From: Paraburkholderia tropica
GTDB taxonomy: Bacteria > Pseudomonadota > Gammaproteobacteria > Burkholderiales > Burkholderiaceae
Assembly: GCF_900109265.1 (NCBI RefSeq)
Contig: NZ_FNZM01000001.1
Span: forward strand, 186,001 to 250,000
Length of the DNA stretch: 64,000 nucleotides
Direction of reading: 5' to 3'
Position 1 is the first letter of the stretch, and the number at the start of each line of letters is the position of its first letter. The notes under the pieces were generated by a model. That model was not told the DNA's origin, did no database searches, and saw nothing but the letters and a program-made list of their open reading frames with translations. Shown piece by piece: positions 18,604 through 26,959 of the stretch. The position numbers were made by a program, and so were the translations under genes.

Positions 18604-18627
18604 CGCTATATTCCGTGATATATTGCG
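18604..18627. promoter_or_regulatory. ModE-like box 2
   Basis: CGCTATATT (18604-18612), six bases, TATATTGCG (18619-18627): the same architecture as the boxes at 17811 and 21986. It lies 132 bases before the DUF2325 gene. Confidence 0.65.
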
Positions 18628-18758
18628 CTGACGGTGCGCGGCAGCGTCTGAAGTGAACCTGAAGTCACGTAGACGTCACCCTGAACGTACCCTGCGCGAA
18701 CCCGGACGCCGCGCCACGCGCTGCGCCCTCGCGCGCTCCTAACCGGACAGAGGTCACC

Positions 18759-20093
18759 ATGCACGCACCGCCGTTTCGCCTCGCCCGCACGCCGGGCACC
18801 GCGACGCCGGACGACGCGCCGCATCTGCGCGCCTTCGCCCCGTCCGCCGACTGCTGCGGCCCGTCGCAGGACGAACTCGACCGTTCGCGCCGCCGCACGC
18901 GTCTCGCCGAACTCGACGCGCATCTGCACTGCTCGATCATCGGCACCTGTCTGTCGACGCATGAACTGCGCAAGCTCGTGCCGAAGTTCGCGCCGCTCGA
19001 CGCACGCCACGCGAGCGATCTGGAGATTCATCACACGGCCGTCGAACTGGCGATCCAGGGCGGCGCGGGCGGCAAGGCGCTGCAAAAGGCGCTCGACACG
19101 CGCTATGCCGGCGCGCTGCGGCGCTTTGCCGGCGCGCGCGACGCCGATGCGGTGCTCACGCTCTGGAACGAGGCGCGCGCCAACGGCGACATTCCGCCCG
19201 CCTACTGGGCGCTGATGAGCCATCCGGCCACGACGATGGAAGTGCGTCAGGCCGCGTTCGGCGAATTGCACATGCTGTCGCATCTGGTCGGCGCGGCGAA
19301 TCGCGCGGATCTGCGCCGCCTCGTCGCGCTCGAAGAGGACAACGCCGAACTGCACGCGAAGATCGAACGCCAGCAGGCGCGTCTGCACGACATGAGCCGC
19401 GAGCGCGACGCCGCACGCGATGCGCTCGCCGAGCAGACCTCGCGCGCGGCCGCCCAGCGCATGGACCGCGATGCGTCCGCGCTGCACGCAAAACACGCCG
19501 CGTTGCAGGACGCGCTGGCCGCGCGCGACGCCCGCCTTGCGCTCGAAACAAGCCGTCGCGAAGCCGCCGAACAGCGCGCGAACGCCGACGAAATCGCACT
19601 GCACGCGCTACGCACGCAACTGGACGACGCGCTCGCACTGATCGACACGTTGCGCGCGGAAGCGCAGGCGCTCGAAGACGCCGCGCAACCCGACGACGAC
19701 GCAGTCGCAACCCGCGCCCTGCCGCGCGACGCGCTCAAGAACCGGCGCATCGTCTATGTGGGCGGACGGCCGGGATCGAATCACGCGCTACGGCGCTGGG
19801 TGGCCGCGGCGGGCGGCGAATTGACGGTGCACGACGGCGGCATCGAAGACCGCAAGGGTTTGCTCGCGGCGGCGCTCGCGGGCGCGGATCTCGCGGTGTT
19901 TCCCGTCGACTGCATCGACCACGATTCGATGAACACGCTCAAGCGCGTGTGCGAACGGCATCAGGTGAGCTATCACCCGCTGCGCACGGCGAGTCTCGCG
20001 AGTTTCGTCGAACTGATGACACGCCTGCATACGAACACGGTGCCCACGCTCACCGCGGTGCCGCTTTCGCGCTTCTGTCTGCGGCACGGTTGA
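18759..20093 (+). CDS. DUF2325 domain protein with coiled coil
   Basis: 444-residue protein in three parts: an N-terminal helical region (about 1-190), a long coiled coil (about 190-320, heptads around DNAELHAKIERQQARLHDMS), and a C-terminal DUF2325 domain (about 325-444) starting RRIVYVGGRPGSNHALRRWV. The domain has a Rossmann-like look, ending in NTVPTLTAVPLSRFC. The ATG follows AGAGG. Its biochemical role is not settled to my knowledge. The ModE-like box upstream suggests it acts when molybdate is scarce or abundant, which is not something the domain name alone would predict. Confidence 0.82.
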   Translation: MHAPPFRLARTPGTATPDDAPHLRAFAPSADCCGPSQDELDRSRRRTRLAELDAHLHCSIIGTCLSTHELRKLVPKFAPLDARHASDLEIHHTAVELAIQGGAGGKALQKALDTRYAGALRRFAGARDADAVLTLWNEARANGDIPPAYWALMSHPATTMEVRQAAFGELHMLSHLVGAANRADLRRLVALEEDNAELHAKIERQQARLHDMSRERDAARDALAEQTSRAAAQRMDRDASALHAKHAALQDALAARDARLALETSRREAAEQRANADEIALHALRTQLDDALALIDTLRAEAQALEDAAQPDDDAVATRALPRDALKNRRIVYVGGRPGSNHALRRWVAAAGGELTVHDGGIEDRKGLLAAALAGADLAVFPVDCIDHDSMNTLKRVCERHQVSYHPLRTASLASFVELMTRLHTNTVPTLTAVPLSRFCLRHG

Positions 20094-20125
20094 AAGCGTC
20101 CCGCTGACGCGCCGTGACGGCGCGC

Positions 20126-20632
20126 TCAGCCCTTCACGAGCTTCCTGAGCGCGGCGATTTCGGGCGCACAGGCTGCGGCCGCGCGCTCCTCGATGCCGCG
20201 ATAGAGACGGATGATTTCCTCGCCGACGGGCGTGAGCATGCTGCCGCCGCCGCTCTGGCCGCCGTGCTCCGACACCGTGGCCGGCGATTCGAGCGCGCGA
20301 TTGAGTTCGTCCATGAGCAGCCACGCGCGCCGGTACGACATGTTCAGGCTGCGCGCCGCCGCCGAAATCGAGCCGTGCTCGCGCACCGCTTCGAGCAATT
20401 GCACCTTGCCCGGTCCCAGCGCGATGGTGTCGTCCTGCATCACGCGCATACGAAAACGCACGCGCGGTTCGCGGCGCACGCCGCTCGCGGCTTCGGGCGT
20501 TTCGGCTGCGGTTTGCGGCTTCGATTTCGCTGTTTCGCTCGTCTTCACGGTCGCTGTTACGTTCGCATTCACATTCGGGTTGGCAAGGGGCAAAGCGCCC
20601 GTCTGCACGCGGTCTTTTGCGGGTCTGGTCAT
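20126..20632 (-). CDS. modE: ModE-type molybdate-responsive regulator, DNA-binding part only
   Basis: 168-residue protein whose residues about 55-125 form the ModE winged helix (AVREHGSISAAARSLNMSYRRAWLLMDELNR). The C-terminal Mop ligand-binding repeats of E. coli ModE are absent; a separate di-Mop protein is encoded at 21391-21819. The N-terminal 50 residues are low-complexity. Possible starts are ATG 20632 or 20644; neither has a clear ribosome site. It probably binds the three ModE-like boxes in this region and, lacking Mop domains, either does not sense molybdate directly or works with another sensor. Confidence 0.82.
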   Translation of the reverse strand: MTRPAKDRVQTGALPLANPNVNANVTATVKTSETAKSKPQTAAETPEAASGVRREPRVRFRMRVMQDDTIALGPGKVQLLEAVREHGSISAAARSLNMSYRRAWLLMDELNRALESPATVSEHGGQSGGGSMLTPVGEEIIRLYRGIEERAAAACAPEIAALRKLVKG

Positions 20633-20679
20633 GCGCGCAAGCATACACGATGGCCTCGCGCGCGAGCCTGGCCGATTGG

Positions 20680-21369
20680 CTAACGCGCGTGGCCGAAGCA
20701 GAAGCCGAAGTCCTCGCAGCCGGGACAGCCCGGCGCGGGTCCCGGCACGCCGCCGGTGGCCAGCGCGAGTTCGCGCGCCAGCAGCTTTTTCCAGCGCAGG
20801 CCTTCGGTATTGCGCGCGACCATCGCGGGGAAAAAACGCGTGAGCATCTGCGTGACGTCGTCGCGTCCGCTCAGGCCGAGATCGCGCCACAGGTGGTCGG
20901 GACGCAGACACGCATGCGCGAGTATCGCGGCGAGGCAGCGTGCGTCCTCGCCGTCGACATCGGGCGCGGCCAGGCCGAGCAGAAAGCTGTGCATCGCGGC
21001 GACGAACGACGCATGCGTGTCGTCGGTCATCGTGACGATCGCGAGGTTCGCAACATTCGACAGCGGCGCATCAGGCGCGCTGTCGAGCGATCCCGCCACG
21101 AAATGCCGCCTCGCGAGCTCGGCGAGTTCGGACGCCGATAAACCGAGCAGCGCGCATTCGCCGCGCACGGCGCGCGCCGCCACGAGTCGCGCGAACAGCC
21201 ATGCGTCCGCCGTGGGCGCGCCGCCGGGCATGCCCGTCAAGCGGTCGCGGCACGCGGCGGCCAGGCGCTCGACATCCGGGGCTGCGCTCGCGGCTTGAAC
21301 CGCGGGTTGATTCACGGGCTGATCCGCGGATTGGCGGTGCGCCGGATTGCCCGTTTCGCGCTGCGTCAT
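20680..21369 (-). CDS. nifQ: NifQ-like protein
   Basis: 229-residue protein whose C-terminus (RWKKLLARELALAT, then GCPGCEDFGFCFG) matches NifQ, the molybdenum-iron-sulfur protein that supplies Mo for FeMo-cofactor. Classical NifQ has C-x4-C-x2-C-x5-C. Here the last three Cys are present, but the first position is Gly, so cluster ligation may differ. No nif structural genes are visible in the window. Between modE and the di-Mop gene on the same strand it suggests a role in intracellular Mo handling. The start ATG 21369 is the first in frame. Confidence 0.72.
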   Translation of the reverse strand: MTQRETGNPAHRQSADQPVNQPAVQAASAAPDVERLAAACRDRLTGMPGGAPTADAWLFARLVAARAVRGECALLGLSASELAELARRHFVAGSLDSAPDAPLSNVANLAIVTMTDDTHASFVAAMHSFLLGLAAPDVDGEDARCLAAILAHACLRPDHLWRDLGLSGRDDVTQMLTRFFPAMVARNTEGLRWKKLLARELALATGGVPGPAPGCPGCEDFGFCFGHAR

Positions 21370-21390
21370 GCTGCGGTGAAACCGCTGCGT

Positions 21391-21819
21391 TCAGTCGTCC
21401 ACGCCGACGATCACGCTCGACGCCTTGAACAGCGCCGACGCCGCCTTGCCCGCCGCGAGACCGAGGCGGTCGACGCTCTCGTTCGTGACGATGGCCGCGA
21501 TCTGCGCACCGCCCGGCGCCGCGATCACGACTTCGGCGTTCACCGCGCCCTTCGTGACCGACGCCACGCTGCCCGCGATCACGTTGCGCGTGGACACCTT
21601 GCTCGCATCACCGTCGACCATGACGATCACCGACGAGGCCTTCACGAGCGCGAACGCGCCCTTGCCCGCCGCGAGACCCAGCGACGCCGCGCTGCCGTGC
21701 GTGATGATCGCGACGATCTCCAGGCCGCCGTCGGCGCGCAGCGTGATCTCGTCGTTGACGGCGCCGGGCTTGACGGCGGCGATCTGACCGGTGAAGTGAT
21801 TACGGGCGCTCGTACGCAT
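21391..21819 (-). CDS. Di-Mop molbindin (molybdate-binding protein)
   Basis: 142-residue cytoplasmic protein made of two tandem Mop domains of about 66 residues each (first from SARNHFTGQIAAVKPGAVNDE, second from STRNVIAGSVASVTKGAVNAE). Such proteins bind and store molybdate or tungstate oligomerically. ATG 21819 has GGAG seven bases upstream; an earlier ATG at 21831 lacks one. It is divergent from modA across a ModE-like box and may provide the sensing function missing from the short ModE. Confidence 0.87.
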   Translation of the reverse strand: MRTSARNHFTGQIAAVKPGAVNDEITLRADGGLEIVAIITHGSAASLGLAAGKGAFALVKASSVIVMVDGDASKVSTRNVIAGSVASVTKGAVNAEVVIAAPGGAQIAAIVTNESVDRLGLAAGKAASALFKASSVIVGVDD

Positions 21820-21985
21820 GTTGGTCTCCATGAAGATACGCGGCGCGGTGACGGCCGGGGCCAACCGCGCAGGCGATGCAAAGGGCGAAATAAAGGAGCC
21901 CAGTGTAGTCGTCCCGATGCCTCCCGCACAGGGCCAATACTAAAAATTGGCCGTTCGGCCAGGTATATAAACGCAGCACGCCTGT

Positions 21986-22009
21986 CGTAATATAGTGGCC
22001 TTTATAACG
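21986..22009. promoter_or_regulatory. ModE-like box 3 (modA/mop divergent promoter)
   Basis: CGTAATATA (21986-21994), six bases, TTTATAACG (22001-22009). It ends 16 bases before the modA start codon, which suits repression by ModE. Confidence 0.72.
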
Positions 22010-22025
22010 GAACGGGGTAGAACAG

Positions 22026-22910
22026 ATGATCCGCAAGCTGATCGCATCGGTCGTGATGATGTCGGGCGTGCTCGCCGCAAGTTCGAGCGCATTCGCCGCC
22101 GATGACAACGACGTGAACGTGCTCTATGCAGGCTCGCTCGTGAACCTGATGGAGAAAAGCGTCGGTCCCGCGTTCGAAAAGGAAACCGGCCTGCATTTCA
22201 AGGGCTACGCCGCCGGTTCGAACAAGATCGCCAATGAGATCAAAGGCAAGCTGCGTCGCGGCGACGTGTTCATCAGCGCGAGCCCCAAGGTCAACGCGAG
22301 CCTGATGGGCGAAGCGAATGGCAATCACGTTTCGTGGTACGTGAATTTCGCCGAATCGCCGCTGCTGATCGGCTATAACCCCAAGAGCCGTTTCGCCAAC
22401 GACTTCAAGACGAAGAAGTGGAGCGACGTGCTGCAACAGGACGGCATTCGTCTGGGACGCACCGATCCGAAGCTCGACCCGAAGGGCGCCTTCACCGTCG
22501 AACTCATGACGAAGGCCGCGCAGGCGTATAACCAGCCGGACCTCGTCGAGAAGACGCTGGGCGCGCCCGAAAATCCCGCGCAGGTGCTGCCGGAAGAAAC
22601 GCTCGTGGGCCGTCTGCAATCGGGTCAGCTCGACGCGGGCTTCTTCTACTCCACCGAAACGTCCGACCTGAAGATTCCGTCGATCCACCCGGCGCCCGAA
22701 CTGAAGATCAAGGCGAACTACACGCTCACGATCCTCAACGACGCCCCGAACAACGCGGGGGCCGCGCGCTTCGTCAACTTCCTGCTGTCGGCGGAAGGCC
22801 GCAAGCTGCTCGCCGAACACGGCGTCGACGTGACGAAGCCCGGCGTGAACGGCAACGGCCAGGCGATTCCGCCGTCGGTGCAAGCCGTGATCGACGCCGC
22901 GCAGCAGTGA
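22026..22910 (+). CDS. modA: Periplasmic molybdate/tungstate-binding protein
   Basis: 294-residue secreted solute-binding protein. The signal peptide is MIRKLIASVVMMSGVLAASSS, with cleavage after AFA. The mature start VLYAGSLVNLMEK resembles the WtpA/ModA group, whose AGSLV motif contacts the oxyanion. It delivers ligand to the fused ModBC transporter encoded 10 bases downstream. The assignment to Mo or W rests on the neighbouring modE, mop and ModE-like box. Confidence 0.85.
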   Translation: MIRKLIASVVMMSGVLAASSSAFAADDNDVNVLYAGSLVNLMEKSVGPAFEKETGLHFKGYAAGSNKIANEIKGKLRRGDVFISASPKVNASLMGEANGNHVSWYVNFAESPLLIGYNPKSRFANDFKTKKWSDVLQQDGIRLGRTDPKLDPKGAFTVELMTKAAQAYNQPDLVEKTLGAPENPAQVLPEETLVGRLQSGQLDAGFFYSTETSDLKIPSIHPAPELKIKANYTLTILNDAPNNAGAARFVNFLLSAEGRKLLAEHGVDVTKPGVNGNGQAIPPSVQAVIDAAQQ

Positions 22911-22920
22911 TCGCGCCGTC

Positions 22921-24774
22921 ATGACCCAACCCGTGCAGCGCGCCGCGAGGCCGCTCTGGTGGCTCGGCGCGCTGCTCGCGGTATATCTGTGCGCGCCGTT
23001 TCTCGCCAGCATTCCGCAGATCGGCCAGGCCGACTGGGCCGGCGTCGACTGGCATCAGACCTGGTCGGCGGTCGCCGTCTCGGCCGCGAGTGCGAGCGTC
23101 GCGTCGCTCGTGATTCTCGTGGGCGGCGTGCCGCTCGGTTACTGGCTCGCGCGTTCGCATGCGCGCGGCGTGGCGCTGCTCGGCTTCGTCGTGCAGTTGC
23201 CGCTCGCGTTGCCGCCGCTCACGAGCGGCGTGCTGCTGCTGTTCCTGATCGGCCCGTATAGCGGCATCGGCCAGTTGTTCAACGGTACGCTCACCGATTC
23301 GTTCACGGGCATCGTGCTCGCGGAAACCTTCGTGGCCGCGCCCTTTCTGATCGTCGCCGCGCGCTCCGCGTTCGCGGCCGTCGATCCCGTTTTCGACGAC
23401 GTCGCGGCCACGCTCGGCCATCACGCCGCCAGCCGTTTCTTCCGCGTCACGCTGCCGATTGCGTGGCCCGCCATCCGCGCGGGGCTCGCGCTCGCGTGGC
23501 TGCGCGCGTTCGGCGAATTCGGCGCGACCGTGATGGTCGCGTATCACCCGTATTCGCTGCCCGTCTATACCTATGTGGTGTTCGGCGGTCAGGGCCTGCC
23601 CGCGATGATGCCGCTGCTGCTGCCCACGCTCGGCATCGCGATCGTCTGCGCGATGCTGTCGGTCTACACGCGCGGCGCGCGCGCCACGCTGCCGGTGAGC
23701 ACCGACAACGGCGACGAACTCACCGCCATCACGCCCGCCGCCGCGCCCGAACACGCCGGCCTGCGGCTCGCGTTCACCGCGCGACGCAAGCTGGGCGCGT
23801 TCACGCTCGACGTCGCCTGGCAGCCGCGCACGCGGCGGCTCGCGATCATCGGACCGTCGGGCTCGGGCAAGTCGCTCGCGCTGCGCATCATCGCGGGGCT
23901 GGAGCCGAACGACGCCGGGTCGGTCACGCTTGGTGCGACCGACCTCGGCGCGCTGCCGCCGGAGCGTCGTCAGATCGGCTACATGCCGCAAGACTACGGC
24001 CTCTTTCCGCACATGACGGTGGCGCAGCAACTCGCGTTTCCCGTCGACGCCGACGCCGCCAGCGCGCGTTACTGGCTCGCGCATCTGGGCCTCGACGCGC
24101 TCACGCAGCGACTGCCGCGTCAGCTTTCCTTCGGCCAGCGTCAGCGCGTCGCACTCGCGCGCGCGCTCACGCGGCACAGCCAGTTGCTGCTGTTCGACGA
24201 GCCGTTCGCGGCGCTCGACACGCCGCGCCGCCGCCGCCTGCAACAGTCGCTGCGCGCGCTGCAACGCGAGATCGGCGCGGTCACGGTGATCGTCACGCAC
24301 GATCCCGACGAAGCCGCGCTGCTCGCCGACGAAGTCCTCGTGATCGAACACGGCCGCGCGCTCCAGGCAGGCGCCGTGGACGCGGTGTTCGCGCAGCCCG
24401 CGAGCGTGCGCGTGGCTGAACTGCTCGGACTGCACAACATCGGCGAGGGGATCGTGCGCGCGGTGGGCGAGATCGAAACGGCGTCCGGGCTGCGGCTGCG
24501 TTTCGCGGACGGCGCAGGCGCGCCGCTTGAGGTGGGCGCGCGCGCGATGTGGCGCGTGTCGTCGCGTGCGCTGCGCGCCGCGTCCGATGGCCGTTACGAA
24601 GGACGGCTCGCGGGGACGTCGCTGCGTCACGGGGATCGCTATGTGACAGTCGAACTGGGCGGCGAAACGTTCGACATCGCCGCCGACGATGCGCCACATG
24701 CGCCCCAGGCGCAGACGCTGCGTTTCGATATCGACGAGGCGGGCGTGTCGGTGTGGACGGCGGACGGGTCCTGA
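22921..24774 (+). CDS. modBC: Fused molybdate ABC transporter permease-ATPase (ModB-ModC)
   Basis: 617-residue fusion. Residues about 1-245 are a ModB-type permease with about five to six helices and the coupling motif DDVAATLGHHAASRFFRVTL. Residues about 285-500 are the ATPase: Walker A GPSGSGKS near 310, signature LSFGQRQRV near 402, Walker B LLLFDEPFAALD. The last 60-70 residues resemble a TOBE oxyanion-binding domain. ModB and ModC are normally separate; a single-chain half-transporter that would homodimerise is uncommon. The TGA stop lies inside an iteron-like sequence. Confidence 0.88.
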   Translation: MTQPVQRAARPLWWLGALLAVYLCAPFLASIPQIGQADWAGVDWHQTWSAVAVSAASASVASLVILVGGVPLGYWLARSHARGVALLGFVVQLPLALPPLTSGVLLLFLIGPYSGIGQLFNGTLTDSFTGIVLAETFVAAPFLIVAARSAFAAVDPVFDDVAATLGHHAASRFFRVTLPIAWPAIRAGLALAWLRAFGEFGATVMVAYHPYSLPVYTYVVFGGQGLPAMMPLLLPTLGIAIVCAMLSVYTRGARATLPVSTDNGDELTAITPAAAPEHAGLRLAFTARRKLGAFTLDVAWQPRTRRLAIIGPSGSGKSLALRIIAGLEPNDAGSVTLGATDLGALPPERRQIGYMPQDYGLFPHMTVAQQLAFPVDADAASARYWLAHLGLDALTQRLPRQLSFGQRQRVALARALTRHSQLLLFDEPFAALDTPRRRRLQQSLRALQREIGAVTVIVTHDPDEAALLADEVLVIEHGRALQAGAVDAVFAQPASVRVAELLGLHNIGEGIVRAVGEIETASGLRLRFADGAGAPLEVGARAMWRVSSRALRAASDGRYEGRLAGTSLRHGDRYVTVELGGETFDIAADDAPHAPQAQTLRFDIDEAGVSVWTADGS

Positions 24775-24788
24775 AAAGGCTCACCTTT
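24769..24788 (-). repeat. Dispersed origin-type iteron 3
   Basis: Minus-strand AAAGGTGAGCCTTTTCAGGA. It overlaps the modBC stop codon at 24772-24774. Confidence 0.75.
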
Positions 24789-24826
24789 AGTGTCCGCGCC
24801 GGACCTGAACTGTCAGGCCGATTCGT

Positions 24827-24860
24827 AAAAAAAGCCCTGTTTTCAGGGCTTTTTCTTTTT
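24827..24860 (+). terminator. Rho-independent terminator after modBC
   Basis: AAAAAGCCCTG (24829-24839), loop TTTT, CAGGGCTTTTT (24844-24854), followed by more T. Strong and likely bidirectional. Confidence 0.9.
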
Positions 24861-24892
24861 GGTCGCTGCTGAAATACGGCTGGGAATGCGGG

Positions 24893-24911
24893 TCCTGAAA
24901 AGGCTCACCTC
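24893..24911 (-). repeat. Dispersed origin-type iteron 4
   Basis: Minus-strand GAGGTGAGCCTTTTCAGGA, 124 bases from iteron 3 and nearly identical to it. Confidence 0.73.
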
Positions 24912-25002
24912 AACGGCGTTCGTTCGGATTCGCACGCGATCGACATCGTGATCCGGATCGCTAAGCGCATCGATCGTCATCGGCAAAATTCGCATCGCTT
25001 AA

Positions 25003-25256
25003 CCTGGGACTACCAGGAAAAACTCGCGAAATACGCTGGAAAACGCGGGTTTCCGCGCCTTCTGCACGCGGAAGCGACCGGCGAATCCGCTCGCATGTAC
25101 GGTGATGAACAAGCGGTTCACCGACCTCACCAGGCACACCTGAATCTCGACGCGGCGCGTGCCCCCGTAAATCCTCACCTTGATCGATCGGCATGCGTGC
25201 GCGCGTCGGATCAACAGAACGCTTCGCTTCGAATCGCGTGACCTGGGACTCCCAGG
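25003..25256. repeat. Pair of CCTGGGACT-CCAGG palindromic boxes
   Basis: CCTGGGACTACCAGG at 25003-25017 and CCTGGGACTCCCAGG at 25242-25256. The flanks are also similar (CGCATCGCTTA versus CGAATCGCGTG before, GGAAA after), giving a repeat of about 28 bases. They are interspersed with iterons. A protein-binding site is likely; identity unknown. Confidence 0.55.
25163..25182 (-). repeat. Dispersed origin-type iteron 5
   Basis: Minus-strand AAGGTGAGGATTTACGGGG. It fits the consensus except for the last base. Confidence 0.65.
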
Positions 25257-25388
25257 AAATTTTCTGCCTTGTTTTACGCGCTCAACGCGTCATGTCTTGC
25301 CGACGCGCGCGAGACAAGGTGAGCATCGCCTTCACGCTCAGCATCACCTGACGTCATCCACGTTGGAGTGCGTAACGATTCACCGCAC

Positions 25389-25408
25389 TCCCGAAAAGCC
25401 TCACCTTT
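25389..25408 (-). repeat. Dispersed origin-type iteron 6
   Basis: Minus-strand AAAGGTGAGGCTTTTCGGGA, a full consensus match, just beyond the stop codon of the next leftward gene. Confidence 0.74.
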
Positions 25409-25420
25409 CGCGTACGGCGT

Positions 25421-26455
25421 TCAAATCACGAAGCGGCTGTCCTCGTCGAGCACGCGCGGCAGCGGCTGCAGATCCTTGCGCGCGAAACGCACCAGCGAGA
25501 ACGCACGCACCCCCGCCGGGCTCGCCGGAATATGCGCGAGCGGCACGACGATCGGCGCGCCGCTGACGCCGCCCGCCTCGGCCATGCCCGGTTCGATCAG
25601 CACGTTCATCGGGCTCAACCGCAGTTGCCGCATCTCGACGTTCGCGTGCTGCGCCGGATGCGCGAGCACCTCGCAGATCACGCTCAGTTCGTGCTCCAGC
25701 GCGTCGGTTTTGAGTCCCAGCGCCGCCAGCGCCTGCTCGTTCGCGGCGATCAGCGCCTCCAGCCGCGCAAGCTCCGCTGCGTCCGCCACCGCCCGCTCGC
25801 CGACCATCCGGTGCGTGCCCGCGCCGTGACGCGTGAGCAATTGCAGTCGCGTGCGCAGCAGCGCGCGCTCCTGCTCGAGCGCGTCGCGGCGCGTTTCGTC
25901 GGCGCTGATCTGCGCCAGCCCTTCAAGCGCGATCTGCTCGACCACGCGCTGCACGATCAGCGCGCGCAGATCGGCTTCGGTCTCGCCGCACACGCGCACC
26001 TGATGGTCGTCGAAGCTCAAGGTCGTCTGCGCGACGTCCGCATGCACCTGATCGCCATGTTGCGCGACGCCGAACGAGCGCCGCTCGCTCATCGCCATGC
26101 CGAGCACCGCGTAGGTTTCGTTCGCGAGCGGATGGCTCTCGAACCACGCATGCAGTTCGGCCGAGCGGCTGAGCACATGCGCGATCTCGTCGGGCGCGGC
26201 GAAAAACGCGTGGATATAGGGATCGGCGAGCCAGTTCGCGGCGCTCGCCTCGTGCGCGGGCGGCAAGGTCCGCACCACATCGCTCACATAGCTCAGCGAT
26301 TGGGCGAGCGCGGGCGTGAGCCGCGCGCGCCAGTCGCGCGCGAGCTTCAGCGGCGGGCTCAGCTCGGTCAGCCGGTCCGCCAGCGCGCGTGTCTGTTCGG
26401 TTTGCGGGTCGGGCCGCGCGGGCTTGCGCGGCCACAGTCGATCGAAAAAACCCAT
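25421..26455 (-). CDS. Hypothetical coiled-coil protein
   Basis: 344-residue protein starting MGFFDRLWPRKPARP, a form common for cytoplasmic proteins that touch the membrane through an amphipathic N-terminus. Residues about 170-290 are strongly helical with a coiled coil (RRDALEQERALLRTRLQLL, then LARLEALIAANEQALAAL). The ATG at complement 26453-26455 follows GGGAG. No family is recognised. Iteron-like clusters lie on both sides of it. Confidence 0.68.
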   Translation of the reverse strand: MGFFDRLWPRKPARPDPQTEQTRALADRLTELSPPLKLARDWRARLTPALAQSLSYVSDVVRTLPPAHEASAANWLADPYIHAFFAAPDEIAHVLSRSAELHAWFESHPLANETYAVLGMAMSERRSFGVAQHGDQVHADVAQTTLSFDDHQVRVCGETEADLRALIVQRVVEQIALEGLAQISADETRRDALEQERALLRTRLQLLTRHGAGTHRMVGERAVADAAELARLEALIAANEQALAALGLKTDALEHELSVICEVLAHPAQHANVEMRQLRLSPMNVLIEPGMAEAGGVSGAPIVVPLAHIPASPAGVRAFSLVRFARKDLQPLPRVLDEDSRFVI

Positions 26456-26597
26456 GAGACGGCTCCCGTAGCGCCGCGCCGGCCGGTGGATTCGAGTTGC
26501 CGCCTGGCCGGCGCGCATCGTCGTCGACTATACCGCGTCGGGCCTCGCGCTCCCTGAAAGGCCGGCAACGAAGCGTGTGCGCGCCGCGCGCCTGTGC

Positions 26598-26617
26598 TCC
26601 TGAAAACGCTCACCTTT
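26598..26617 (-). repeat. Dispersed origin-type iteron 7
   Basis: Minus-strand AAAGGTGAGCGTTTTCAGGA. Confidence 0.75.
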
Positions 26618-26716
26618 GGATTTTCTTCCAGACACTTGATGTTAAAAAATCCGCGAAGCAACTTGACGACATCAAGCTACAAAACGCGATTGGGTGTCGA
26701 TCCCGTGAATAATGGC

Positions 26717-26736
26717 TCCCGCAAACACTCACCTTT
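26717..26736 (-). repeat. Dispersed origin-type iteron 8
   Basis: Minus-strand AAAGGTGAGTGTTTGCGGGA, 119 bases from iteron 7. Confidence 0.72.
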
Positions 26737-26830
26737 ACGGTTCGCGGGCGGTTCGATCGTGCAGTTGGGTGGATCGGTGAGTGCGGCGACACACTCGCCT
26801 TCACGTTTCCTGGCACTCCCCAGGTCTGGC

Positions 26831-26850
26831 TCCCGAATGTCCTCACCGTT
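26831..26850 (-). repeat. Dispersed origin-type iteron 9
   Basis: Minus-strand AACGGTGAGGACATTCGGGA, 114 bases from iteron 8. Confidence 0.66.
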
Positions 26851-26874
26851 GGCATCCGGTCGAGCGCAAACGTT

Positions 26875-26893
26875 TCCCGTATTCCCTCACCTT
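26875..26893 (-). repeat. Dispersed origin-type iteron 10
   Basis: Minus-strand AAGGTGAGGGAATACGGGA, 44 bases from iteron 9. Confidence 0.7.
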
Positions 26894-26939
26894 CGGATTC
26901 GCGGATAAGCGTGGCTCCGCTTCAGAACGCGTCGCCGAT

Positions 26940-26959
26940 TGCCAGGCATATGCCTGGCA
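26940..26959. promoter_or_regulatory. Perfect 20-bp palindrome
   Basis: TGCCAGGCATATGCCTGGCA is its own reverse complement. It lies next to a cluster of four iteron-like sites and about 300 bases before a lipoprotein gene. Operator or partition-type site; it does not match the Burkholderia parS sequences I remember. Confidence 0.55.

Larger units (their letters stand above)
24775..25420. other. Gene-free region with iterons and palindromes
   Basis: About 645 bases with no convincing gene. It holds the modBC terminator, four iteron-like sites (24769, 24893, 25163, 25389; the first begins just inside modBC) and two copies of a CCTGGGACT-CCAGG palindrome. Confidence 0.6.
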
